DNA of 64,000 bases from the NCBI RefSeq assembly GCF_001642475.1, contig NW_019173940.1, positions 248,001 through 312,000 on the forward strand, read 5' to 3'. Source of the stretch: Fonsecaea monophora (taxonomy: Eukaryota; Ascomycota; Eurotiomycetes; Chaetothyriales; Herpotrichiellaceae). The notes beneath the pieces were generated by a model. That model was not told the DNA's origin, ran no database searches, and saw nothing but the letters and a program-made list of their open reading frames with translations. Both the position numbers and the translations under genes were made by a program. Shown here one piece after another: positions 11,559 through 22,381 of this stretch. Every line of letters starts with the position of its first letter. Position 1 is the stretch's first letter.

Positions 11559-14055
11559 ATGGCCACTCCCCGCCGTCGCTCGGCTCGATTGAGCAAGGCA
11601 GCCCAGCAACAGGTAATGTTGGCCAATCTGCAACCATATCAATTCTCTATCACAGTTCAATGCAATGTAATCTCGATATCTCTCAATGGCTTGGAGCTAA
11701 TAATCTTACCTACAGCATGCCTCTCCTCGCAAGGGTGTCTCTACCGTGCAGCTTGAATCCCTCGTAGAAAGAGATGAAACTCCGGAAGTCGGCGAACCAC
11801 AGTCTATCGACAATGTGCTTGCGACTCCAACGTCGTCAGCCATGATCAAGTCACAGCTTTCCAAGTTATCTGGTCTGAAGACCCCCAAGACCGAACCACA
11901 AGCCGATCGAGCCGAAATGCACCCTCATCTCGTTCATCAAACCACCACCAAAGCTCCGGATTCTGGCCTCAAGCTGGGGTTTGTCGATGTGCCAGCCCAT
12001 GTTCCTCGCTCCGTTGCAAGTGCCCAGAACACTCCTTCCAAAGCGCGTTTCAACACCTCGACAAGCTTATCTTCCACTGCCTTTGACTTCAACTTTGGCT
12101 CAGAATCCCAGTTGAGCAGCCAGGCACAGAAGCTCATGGATAATGTTCGGGAAGAGGCAGCGAAGATCAAGGCTCAAATGCAACTGGAGAGGGAAGCCCA
12201 GAAACAGAAGGATGCAGAGGCTGAAGACATGTTCAATGGCACCAGTGCCACTGGAAGGAAAATCGCGAAACCCAGGGGAAAGGCAGGAAGATTCAGCGAC
12301 GTCCATATGGCTCAATTCAAGAAGATGGACTCGATTGCGAATCATCCATCAGCCTTCCGGGGAAAGCCAAGTTTCGCTCAGCCTACAGCACAATCCCTGA
12401 AGAGAAGTGGCTCCAAGGCTGGTCTCGATGAAGCCGATCGACCGCGAACTGCTGGGAAGGGAACCCCAGGTCGAAAGCCGCCTCCGTTCCTTGGTCGACC
12501 TACCTCAGTCAGTCCCTTCAAGTCCATACCGGCACAAGCGGAGCGTGTCGAGACTGCTACACCTGCCAAGCGTGCTCGACGCTCCGAACTCGACGACGTA
12601 TCCGCAAGTCGACCATCAGAGCTGACCTCGCCAATACGCCCTTCCGCCTTGCCACGCCCAGTCCCAAGCAGCCTCTTGTCACCCACTAAAGCCTCTTTAG
12701 CTAGGGCGACAACAAGTCAGATTCCCGTTGCTACGCCGAACAAAGTACACGCACTTGTTCGCACCACTTCGGCGAAGTCCCTGCGAGCTGCGTCAACGGC
12801 TCCCATTGGGAGACCCTCCACCTCACATGGAGAGTGCAGCACCAAACTTTCATCAGGACTGCAAGAGACGGGAAATTCACGGGTTGAGAAGCCACTGCCC
12901 CCATTGCCACGTCAGGATCTTCCATCTGTTGCCAATACCGTGACGAAACCAAGGTCGATTGCCGAGACTGGTGCGATACCCAATTCCTCGGGCCTTTCTT
13001 CCAGACTTCCGAAATTTTCTGGTCTCAAATCCATTCTTCGCTCTGGGCGCAAGACCGACGTTGTACCGTTGGTTGAGGATAGGCAAGCAACACCTAAGCG
13101 CCCTAATACTGCCACCGCTGTCAGTGGCTCCCACAAGAAAGTCGACTTCACTCCTAGTGTCAAGTCTAGATATGCTGTCAAACTGGCAGCTGGAAGTCCA
13201 AGCCCTGCCAAACTACCGCAACTCACGCCTGGCAAAGCGCTGGCTCCTGTGGTGCCCTATGATTCAGCTGCCTACACTGTCGAAGAAGACGATGTATGGG
13301 AGGATGCATCAAGCGAGATCGAGTACCCTGCATTGCCAGATCCATCCTCGAGCCCGGCTGCCGCTTCCAGGGTCGATGATGCGTTTACCGAAAAAGCGAA
13401 AGAGCATAGCCGCCGCGAGTCAAAGGATTTCAAGTCCATCTTCACGACATTGCATCATCCTTCTCGTTCTAGCGCTCCTTCGACCTTGACATCTGTCATT
13501 ACATTAGTCAACAAAGCTGGCCCAACCGTTCGTTCGCATGACCAAGTTACTCGATCCCCTAGCAATCTGAACTTCTCAAACCCTTCTCCGTCGACTATTC
13601 GGCGAGTGCGTTCCTCTGGTGTTACAGATGTGATCCAACCTTTCGAGGATGCAGACGTCAAGACTGTACCACACGGTTTGCCAGGCAAGAAGCGACGACG
13701 TGCGTCAACGGTCTCTGATGATCAACAGAGCACAGATGGAGAATCTAGCAAAGAGAATCGACGTATTTCAGTGATGCCCAGTGTCCCGGGTGGATGGGAA
13801 GACAGCTCTCGTATTAGTGACAGATTTGAGCAAGACGAGGGTGAGAAGCGGGGTGGGAAGCGACAGCGGACTAACGCGACAACAAGAGACTTATCCGACG
13901 AGTCGATTTCAAAATCAATGAGCCCGATCAAGAAGCCAAGACAAAGTTCTGCTCGTGAGATGGCGAAGCTGAATGCAAAAGATCGCAAGAATGGTCGAGG
14001 CATTTTGAGTCTCAGCCGTTTGAACATGCTTGCCCGGCCCAAGCAGAGAGGCTGA
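11559..14055 (+). CDS. Disordered nuclear-type protein with KEN box, function unknown
   Basis: Two exons: 11559-11612 and 11716-14055, with a 103-bp intron, giving 797 aa. I do not recognise a named family. The N-terminus is short and basic (MATPRRRSARLSKAAQQQ). A conserved-looking segment near 140-220 has a charged helix (NVREEAAKIKAQMQLEREAQ) followed by GKAGRFSDVHMAQFKKMDSI. The rest is Ser/Pro/Thr-rich with many SP/TP sites, basic patches that could be nuclear signals (GKKRRRAS near 675-682), a KEN tripeptide at residues 697-699 and RxxL motifs near the C-terminus. This is the make-up of a nuclear, cell-cycle-regulated scaffold, but that role is inference. The short first exon is supported by an exact in-frame GT-AG junction. 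Confidence 0.75.
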
Positions 14056-15482
14056 GCAGCATCTCACCTGGTCTTTTCAGATTTCCAGACCATCAATCGC
14101 TGGGATGCGGACAATGCCGGATCGAGCTGAATGCCGGCATACCCTCGCTGCTCCCTATCGACTGCCTCTTGGACGCGATGTTCAGATTTGTTCAGCTCTT
14201 TCGGAATTTGTGTAACCTTTTGATTCTTTTGGGGATATGCGTGGCAATGGGAACGGTTGGATCTGGAGTCAGGGGCTAGCTTTGATGCAAAAAAGTTCAA
14301 GTTCAATTTTCAGGGTTCAAACAGGGATCACAGGATACGGAACTCACTTTATGGAAAGTACGATTGAGACTTTTGGCTATCACCATTCAATCCAGCAAAG
14401 TCCCAATATGAACTTGAGTTCTTGGGAAGGGGGTGTTTGGGTATTAGGGTCACCAATTGAATTGCGAGAACACAGAGTCTTGTGATGCTGCTCCATTGAT
14501 GGGAGCGGACACTGAGCACTTTGGCAAAAATCTTTGGGAATGACAGCCATGGGATTGATGCATTCCACGACTCGATACGAATGAAACTTTCAATGAATCA
14601 ACTTATTTCGGCATTTGCTGTTTTTCTGCTTGTCCGCCACTAGCCCATCCATCCAGCCATCCAGCCATCCACTAGGGACAGGGGCTCCGTATATACAAAG
14701 ACAAAGACAAAGAATAGTATGAATCGCTCGCTATGCTCGTAAGCCATCGTAATGGCGTTCGTGGTTCGCCTCGCCCACTTGGACTGACCACCTACATACA
14801 TATAGGGCAAGATGGAAATATCATAACCCCTCCCCTTCCCCCTCGTGGCAAACCCTCTTTCGCCCTCCCTCGCTGTGCTTCTGGCCTCTTGAATCACCGG
14901 CACGCACATCAGACAGCACCCTGGCAACCTCTTAACGGGGTTGACAACCCATTCAGCCTCACTCGCAGTTATTTGCGAGTGACCCTGGACCGTCGCCGCC
15001 TTTGAATCATGTTATATGTCGGTGGATGATGGGGTGTTGGTGTCGGATTCAAAAAAGTACGTAGGTATACTTGTACGAGACGAGACGAGACGAGAGATGG
15101 TCAATCAAGGCCGAACGAAAGGGAAATATGCTGGTGGTGCCATAACTGTGTAATATTCAGCACGTATCCGCGTGAAGCTCTTGCAAAGTTCTCCACGGAG
15201 GGCGTGTGCGTGTGCGTTTGGCGGACTATACGATACTTCATGCTCCAGCCCAAGTCTTTCCACTTGGCGAGTGTAAAAACAGCCTCAACCTTGCTGCTGC
15301 CCAGATACGCTCTGACGATTTACCCCAAAACGCCAGCTCGATGAACCATTTGAAAGCCTGCCACTATGTGCTGGACAAACGTGCCGGGAAAAAAACCATT
15401 GTTTGAAAGGACCGGGAAACCCCTGCGCTTTGGCCGGTGAATCATGAACATTGTCGCATGTGAGATAAGTCGGATGTGGGTA
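14056..15482. other. Intergenic between convergent genes, 1.4 kb
   Basis: No gene seen. It contains a CATCCAGC-type short repeat at about 14644-14671 and a GAGAC repeat at about 15076-15095. The open frames here lack domains and have unprotein-like composition. Confidence 0.5.
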
Positions 15483-17145
15483 TTAATACACGGCCTCAAG
15501 GAGATAAATCACTCCAAAGACCAAAAATGCAATCGCTCCGCCCATGGTAACTGCACATAGATCAGTTAGCAAGTTGTTGACTTTCGAAGACATTTGCTCA
15601 TAACTTACCAGTCCTTAAGCTGACCTTGCCAGCAATGGCCCTTCCGCCCAACACGGCGGCTCCCGTACAAATACCATGGCCAACCAGTGCCCCAGCCGTG
15701 ACCCACCAATAATCCTGACCTGCTGCCATCGCAATCGTTGCAATCTGAGAGCGGTCTCCCCATTCTCCGAGAAAGGTCATGACAAAAGTCTGCACCCACG
15801 CTGGAGAGAGGAGGAGTGAACAGAGGTTGTTGATACCGCCAAGAATGTTTTGAAGAGATGACTGGCGTACGGGCGACACATCGCGCGACGACGCTGGAGA
15901 CTCGGGTGGTGACGGAAGACGTGACTCGGTATTCTTTCTCCCTCCTGGGCCACGGCCCGCTTCCAGGGCGTAAGGGGATATAGCTGATGATGTTCTCCGA
16001 TGTCTCGACATCCTCCTCGCCTGCTGATGTTCTTTCTCCTCCAATTCCATTTCCACCTCCTTCATTTCTTCGCTGACTCCTTCATCTGGAGACATGGAGC
16101 GGGCTTCCAGGAGCATTTTCACGCCGAACACCAGGAATAACCCAGCAGCCGCAAAGTTTGTCAGTGTCTTGGGAATGAGCGTAGGGACAGCGTGTCCCAG
16201 CAGTGCAGACAAGACAGTCATCGTAATGAGGGCGGAAAACGCAGCCGTGAAAACCACCACTCTAGGGTGGCGCATGGCCATGAGAGCAGCGACAAGGAAC
16301 GTCTTGTCACCAATCTCGGAGAAGATGATCATGGTGAAGGAGAGCACAAGGGAGTGCATGGGTGAGATGACGGCGGGTTCGTGATCCTTCGGTTTATTTG
16401 AGGCTTGTTGGCTGGTAGTGCTTTCGGAAGAGAGGATCGTGTCTTTGGGAGACGATGGGTTCTCGGGATGGGGAATGTCATGAGGTTTCTCGGGGAGATC
16501 TTCTGGCACCTGTTCCACGCGTGTCAATATTGTGTCAACCCTAGACGGCTTGTGGTCATTTCGTACCGTCAGAACCTTCTTCGTATCCTCATCAGTGGGA
16601 GGCAGCGTTTCTCCGCCCGTAGCATCCTCCATTCCGGCAACTTCGCTGTGTGGAATAGGCCTTGCGTCCTTGGGAGGATCGGGGCGCTTTTCGGTGATTT
16701 TGGGATCTTTAGACTTGCCAGATATCCCCCCTTCTATTCCCCTGGTCCCTTCGACGGGGTTTGACTTGACGCGTTCGTCCATGACCGCGTCGTTTGTCTG
16801 GGGCAGATCCCCATCTGTTGAGAGATCCCTGTAAGACTCCTTCAATTTTGGACTTGATACCGGGATCTCGTCTTCGGCACCAGTGTACAGGGTCTTCTTC
16901 CTCGTTCTCTCTGCATTTGTTTCAACAAACGGGCCTTCATGTGGCATTCCATCTTTTCCGTCCACTGGGGCATGTTCTGTGCCTACAGGAAATGCCTTCC
17001 CAGCAGTCCCTCCTGGAGTAACGACAACTTCTCCGAATTTGCCTGAAGAGACATCGCCTGGTTCAGCAGCAGCCAAAGCCTCGCATAGGGAGGCTGCGGA
17101 GAGGAGAAAAAGGAGGAGTTGAGCGCGCCGCCGTCCGATCTTCAT
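15483..17145 (-). CDS. gdt1: Gdt1/TMEM165-type Mn2+/Ca2+ transporter (UPF0016)
   Basis: Two exons: 17145-15609 and 15550-15483, with a 58-bp intron, giving 534 aa. The last exon adds the final membrane span (GGAIAFLVFGVIYLLEAVY). The two family signatures are present: EIGDKTF at 277-283 and EWGDRSQ at 461-467, each opening a block of three membrane spans. Their acidic residues form the cation path. Yeast Gdt1 and human TMEM165 move Mn2+ and Ca2+ into the Golgi in exchange for H+, supporting glycosylation. A signal peptide occupies about 1-25. Unusual here are a lumenal, charged extension of about 235 residues before the first block and a 90-residue Arg/Ser-rich loop between the blocks; the yeast protein is only about 280 aa. 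Confidence 0.88.
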
Positions 17146-17673
17146 GGTCGTGTGACTGATGGGAGGTGAATAGAAGGGGTGAGATCGAAATCAGCGTGGG
17201 TGAGACGGTTGGGGGTTCAGAATCGAGGGTCGAGAGCAGCAGGCAAAGGACGAGGAGGTATCACAGATGTAGTGGACGTCGAGGTGTTGCAAGGAGATGA
17301 TCGCACGCGCCGCTCTCTTGATAAAACGCGAAATGGCGGTGGATTCAAGCGGAGTGGAAACTTTGAGTCTCCTTTTTTCGCATGCATTTGGATCTCATTC
17401 TTGATCCTTTTCTGGACAATGGCGAATTCTGTCCCCTTACTCTCGGGGTTCTGCCTTTCCACCAATCAAGGGGTGATGAGTTGTCTATTCTTGGCGTTAC
17501 CCTTTCTCCCGCTGCGGCAGTGAGGCTGAGTTCTAGACCAAATCTACTGATGCGAGAGGTTACATACAACACTGTCAGCTGTCAGCCCATCATTAGCTTC
17601 TCGCCATCTTACTTCCGTACAGAAAACGTGTCACTGAGCCAAACCGGGGCACCTCGACAGTCTCTTGCACAGC
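17146..17673. other. Divergent promoter region, Gdt1 and SPOUT methyltransferase
   Basis: The 528 bases between two divergent starts should carry both promoters. No gene or distinct repeat was seen. Confidence 0.5.
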
Positions 17674-18849
17674 ATGCCGAAAGAAAAGGTTTGAGCGGAA
17701 AAATCTTCTTCCTGTGGCCCAATCTCAAGCGTGCTAAAACCGTTACAGAAACGAAAACGCGAACCAGGAGAGAAACAATCCAGTAGCAAGTCGAAAACGA
17801 CACCCGAGAATCAACAGCGAGATGATCGCACCAATGGACATGATGTCGACACCTCCAAACCCTCCGCAGTGTTCCAGCCCGCCGGGGGCCGGTCCTGCAC
17901 ACTGTCTGTAGCCCTCCCAGGAAGCATCATTGGCAATGCAAAGTCCCATGACCAAAAGACATTTCTAGCTGGCCAGATTGCGAGAGCTCTGGCGGTATTC
18001 TGTGTGGATGAAGTGATCATTTTTGACGATGAGGACGCTGAAACTCAACAACAGCGCCCGAAAATCAGAGAGAACGAATACACTGCCTTTTCCCACCCCG
18101 ACCATTTTCTGGCTCACCTCCTCTCGTACTTGGAAACACCACCTCACCTCCGCAAGGCTTTATTCCCTATGCACCCTAATCTTCGAACCGCAGGTACACT
18201 TCCCAGCCTTGATATGCCGCATCATTTACGCGCACACGAATGGTGTGAGTATCGTGAAGGCATCACTACTACTGCTCTTGCCGACGGCAAAGGGACATTG
18301 GTGGATGTTGGCTTACCTGGGTTCTTACTGTTGTCGGGCGCAGAGATTCCACCCAATACACGAGTGACTGTACATCTAGAAGATGAAGCTTCCAAGACGG
18401 CTGAAGCTGTTTCCCCCTACGCTCCGCGGGAGCAAAAAGGGTACTATTGGGGTTATACAGTACGACAGTGCAGTTCCCTCACGGATGTGTTCACTGAATG
18501 CCCTTATGATGGAGGCTACGACATTTCGATCGGGACCTCTGAAAGAGGACAGCCGCTAGAAAGCGTACTGGCTGAACCACCTTTGGTCGAAGCAACTGGC
18601 TACAATCACGTACTCATGGTCTTCGGCGGCGTGGCAGGTTTGGAAACTGCAGCCAAGAACGACAAGAGTTGTCGAGAGATGGGTCTCGTTGGAGAGAAAG
18701 TTAAGGATCTGTTCGAAGTGTGGGTGAATCTGTTACCCGGCCAGGGCAGCCGTACCATCAGAACTGAAGAAGCTGTTTGGCTTGGATTGATGGGTTTCAG
18801 AGGTTTCTTGGACCGTCTTGCAAGGAGTTCTGGATCGACCCGTGGTTAA
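17674..18849 (+). CDS. SPOUT-class RNA methyltransferase (C9orf114/SPOUT1-like)
   Basis: Two exons: 17674-17688 and 17749-18849, with a 60-bp intron; 371 aa. The first exon encodes only MPKEK and joins in phase to KRKREPGEKQ, giving a basic, NLS-like N-terminus. The body starts with the strand CTLSVALPGSIIGNAKSHDQ, runs through the family segment RKALFPMHPNLRTAGTLPSL, and ends with the knotted SAM-binding region and the signature LPGQGSRTIRTEEAVWLGLM. This is the C9orf114/SPOUT1 family of predicted RNA methyltransferases, linked in animals to RNA processing and the spindle. The RNA target in fungi is not established from this sequence. The downstream 507 bases separate it from the next gene. 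Confidence 0.85.
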
Positions 18850-19356
18850 TGTGCGTGTACGCGAGCTGAGGATATCACCGTTGTGCTTTTCCGACCACAC
18901 ATCCGTTATTGGCGGTCCTCTAGCACTCCACCACCGGTTGTATACTCTATTCGCCGCCGCTTCTTCGCCAGAACAAGCACAAGACCATGATTCTTGTCTC
19001 CGCGGAAGTACTGTCGATGAGACTGGAGTATTTTCATTTTGCTGCTCGAAAATCCCCGCGGCTTTGTCATCCAAACTCAATCTCTCCTGACACCTGGTGA
19101 CTCAATTCATCCAACAGTAAAACTGATGTGTCCGAAAATTGAAACACCGCGGAAAAGCCTCTCTCCGATCTCTTTGTGGACCCTTAATTTTGCTCCAACG
19201 GTCCGCCACCCAAGCGATCGCGCTTACACCACAATGGATATCAAGGCCATATTTTCTCAGTGAAAGGCAGTCCAATACGAAAAAGCATTAATCGGGCCGA
19301 AGTTAATCTTGCGCTACTATCATTTTCCGGTTGCTCATTGACAGGTCAACATCATC
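18850..19356. other. Intergenic with a short uORF
   Basis: This is the promoter and leader of the nitronate monooxygenase gene. An open frame of nine codons plus stop (19234-19263, ATGGATATC...CAGTGA) lies 93 bases before the main start and could dampen translation if it is within the transcript. I cannot place the transcription start. Confidence 0.4.
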
Positions 19357-20454
19357 ATGGGTGCTTCGCGGGCAGTTCAGCGCCTCAAAGCAACTTACGC
19401 CTTTCTCAAAACACCCATCATCGTCTCCGCGCCTATGCGCGTTTTCGCTGGTCCGGACCTCGCGGTTGCAACCTCACGCGCAGGTGGTCTGGGCTTCATT
19501 GGGCCAGGCGTGCGCCCTACAGATTTAGATTCCAAGCTTGAGAAGGCACGAAGTCTGTTGGACCAGACGCCCATCACTACCCAGAATCCTACCTCTTTGA
19601 ATGCTCCAGATGTTGATCGCCTCCCTATCGGCGTAGGGTTTCAGCTTTTCGATGGTGATCTCGAGGTTGCTGCCACAATTGTTCGCAAACATAAGCCTGC
19701 CGCAGCGTGGCTCTTTGTTCCGGTATCTGGTCAATCCGAGCTAGACCAGTGGTCACTAAGGATTCGGAAAGAATCACCGTCCACGAAGATATGGATACAA
19801 ATTGGCTCTGTCGCTGATGCTGTTGCTGCGGCGAAAAGCAAGCATGCACCCGACGTGCTGGTTGTGCAAGGGATTGATGCCGGCGGGCACGGTCTCAGGA
19901 AAGGCGCAGGAGTGATATCCTTGCTTCCAGAAGTAGCGGACGCGCTACAGGCACTGGGATCTGAAATCCCGCTCGTCGGTGCTGGTGGAATCGCAGACGG
20001 CCGAGGGGTTGCTGCTGTCCTCGCCACAGGTGTGGCCGCAGGCGCGGTGATGGGGACCCGTTTCCTCGCCAGCCGCGAGGCAGAAATCAAGAAGGGATAC
20101 CAAGATGATGTGCTGCGGGTCTCCGACGGCGGCCAAAGCACCATCCGCACCGATTTATTCGATCGACTCCAGGGGAGGGATGATTGGCCGGCTCAATACG
20201 ACGGTCGTGCGATCATCAATCGAAGCGTCAAAGATGACCTAGCAGGAATGGATTTGGGGCAGAACAAGCAGATATTCCAAGAACAAATTAAGAACGGGTC
20301 GATTGGGTGGGGGGAAGACGGGAGAATGACGGCGTATGTAGGAAGTGCCGTGGGGCTGGTTAGTGCGGTTGATCCAGCACGAGAAATCCTCGAGAGGTCG
20401 AGGGCAGAAGCTAGACAAGCTTTGCGACAGGCTCTAGACGGACTGGAGGCTTGA
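19357..20454 (+). CDS. Nitronate monooxygenase (2-nitropropane dioxygenase family)
   Basis: Intronless, 365 aa, a normal length for the family. It is an FMN-dependent TIM barrel: the first strand is PIIVSAPMRVFAGPDLA (20-36) with RAGGLGFIGPG after it, the phosphate and flavin-binding loops are QGIDAGGHG (171-179), GAGGIADGRG (208-217) and GTRFLAS (233-239). Enzymes of this class oxidise alkyl nitronates such as propionate-3-nitronate to carbonyl compounds, with release of nitrite or nitrate. This detoxifies nitro compounds. The gene begins an accessory block of oxidoreductases. The true substrate is unknown, since many fungal paralogues have drifted. Confidence 0.88.
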   Translation: MGASRAVQRLKATYAFLKTPIIVSAPMRVFAGPDLAVATSRAGGLGFIGPGVRPTDLDSKLEKARSLLDQTPITTQNPTSLNAPDVDRLPIGVGFQLFDGDLEVAATIVRKHKPAAAWLFVPVSGQSELDQWSLRIRKESPSTKIWIQIGSVADAVAAAKSKHAPDVLVVQGIDAGGHGLRKGAGVISLLPEVADALQALGSEIPLVGAGGIADGRGVAAVLATGVAAGAVMGTRFLASREAEIKKGYQDDVLRVSDGGQSTIRTDLFDRLQGRDDWPAQYDGRAIINRSVKDDLAGMDLGQNKQIFQEQIKNGSIGWGEDGRMTAYVGSAVGLVSAVDPAREILERSRAEARQALRQALDGLEA

Positions 20455-20796
20455 TTGGCCTAGAGAAAGAATTGTCTCTAAAGCCATCCTCGTGATAACT
20501 TGGCAATGGAGCGCGGCACTGCAAGGCTGATCGATCCCCCATATCGCGTATTACGTGACGAGGCTGCGTGAATAAGGGAGTCGATTCCCCGCTTCTGTCT
20601 CCAGCTTCTGTCTCCAGCTTTCTCCCCGCATCATTTGGATACTTGTTGTCACCCGCTCTCTACATGTACTCGGGTATTCTTCTACCTCTTCTCCTCTCAG
20701 ATAGATACCCCGAATGGTAGACTCTTGCATCAGCCGACTCTCATACATCGCCGACGCTTTCGAGATACCATCAATAAGAAAAATAGTCCAATCAAT
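20455..20796. other. Intergenic; promoter of the MBL-fold hydrolase
   Basis: A short imperfect direct repeat (CTTCTGTCTCCAG, twice) occurs at about 20593-20619. The frame of the next gene is open upstream to an ATG at 20635, but the added residues look random. No separate gene was seen. Confidence 0.5.
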
Positions 20797-22172
20797 ATGG
20801 CCGCCTCCACGTCTCCCTCGAAGAGACTTTTCCCCGTGCCCCCAGGCGCAACCGCCACGGTTTCCATCATCGACACCACCTCGCGCATCGGACGGCTCGC
20901 CGTGTCTTACCTGATGGCACCACCCATGGCAGGCTTCGAGACCATGCCGGACCTGCCGTCGTGGTCGTTCCTGGTCGAATCCCGCACCACGGGCAAGAAG
21001 GCGCTCTTTGACCTCGGCGTGCCGCCCGACTGGGAGAACTTTGCGCCCGCCGTGAGCGAGACGCTCAAGACTAGAGGGTGGGAGATCTCTGCCCAGAAGC
21101 ACACGAGCCAGATCCTGGAGGAGAATGCGGTCGATCCGAAGAGTGTCGGCAGTATTGTCTGGAGGTGAGTAGGTTTCCCTTTCGTGGTCACGACTGTGAG
21201 AGCGTTTGAGGACCTGTGGATGGTTGTGTGTGTGTTTCCCCTTCTGGATGTTTTGTCTGTGTGAAGACAGGGTTGATTTCTCTTTGATGGGGACATGCAG
21301 TCACTGGCACTGGGATCATCTGGGCGATCCGTCCACGTTCCCTCCTTCGACCGAGGTGGTGGTAGGTCCGGGATTCAAGGAGGCTTTTATGCCTGGATAT
21401 CCAGGCAAAGTGGATTCTCCCGTGCGGGAGTCTGATTTCAAGTAAGTCCGACTCAGCCTGACGAGGTGAAAAGACGAGAAGTGCGATCTGTCTGCTCTGT
21501 GTGGGCAATCTCGATTTGAGAAACCACCATGAGCATGTCCGATAAGCTGTGTTTACTGACCACGTCTAACCTAATGCCTCCTACCACGAAAATAGGGGAC
21601 GGGAGTTGCGCGAAGTGACGTTCACCGAACCCGGCACGCTACAGATCGGCGAGTTCCGCGCCCAAGACTTCTTCGGCGACGGATCCTTCTACCTCCTCGA
21701 CACGCCCGGCCATGCCGTCGGCCATGTGTGCGGGCTGGCGCGCACGACTTCGGAGCCGGACACCTTCATCTTCATGGGCGGCGATCTGTGCCACCACGGC
21801 GGCGAGATCAGACCGTCCACGTACATGCCGCTCCCGGCGCACATCCATCCGCACGCGGTGACGACGAGGGCGCTGCACTCGCCCTGTCCGGGCGCCGTGT
21901 TCGAGGCCGTCCAGCGCACGCGGGGCAGGTCGCCGACACAGCCCTTCTTCGACCCGGCCATGGGCCTCTCCATCCCCCAGGCGATCGAGACGATCGTGCG
22001 GGCCCAAAAGGCCGACGGCGACGACAACGTGCTCTTCATCTACGCGCACGACACGACCGCGAGGGGCGTCGTCGACTTGTTCCCCGCCACCGCCAATGAC
22101 TGGAAGCAAAGAGGGTGGCGCGAGAAGATGTTTTGGGCGTTTCTCGCGGATTTTCGCATCGCCGAGACTTGA
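20797..22172 (+). CDS. Metallo-beta-lactamase-fold hydrolase
   Basis: Three exons: 20797-21164, 21301-21441 and 21596-22172, giving 361 aa. The splice between exons 1 and 2 (AG|T) directly precedes the metal motif HWHWDH (H124, H126, D128, H129), the HxHxDH signature for two metal ions. Further likely ligands are H209 in DTPGHAVGH and D233 in GGDLCHH. Family members hydrolyse lactones, thioesters or phosphodiesters; fungal relatives near biosynthetic genes often act as thioesterases or lactonases. It converges with the FAD monooxygenase, with only 209 bases between stop codons. Exon 3 is visibly GC-rich at third positions. Start chosen at MAASTSPSKR, which gives a normal N-terminus; an upstream in-frame ATG at 20635 is less likely. 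Substrate unknown. Confidence 0.82.
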
Positions 22173-22381
22173 GATACTTTTTTTTGCTCTCTGTTGCTCG
22201 AGTGGCATGGTTCTTCTCCCAAAGGGGATGGAGACGCTGCGTCCCACAAGTAAGGAATGGCCTATTGGTCATCGATTCTTAACCAAATATCTATTCTGCT
22301 GACGCTTGCTATACCGCTCCAATATCACTAGTAGGTGTATCAAGACGCTTTCCACAACCCATTATTTATAGTGCCGTGTAA

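Noticed and set aside
21639..22247. 202-codon minus-strand frame opposite the MBL hydrolase
   Set aside because: Low-complexity Arg/Glu/Gly-rich shadow of a GC-rich exon.
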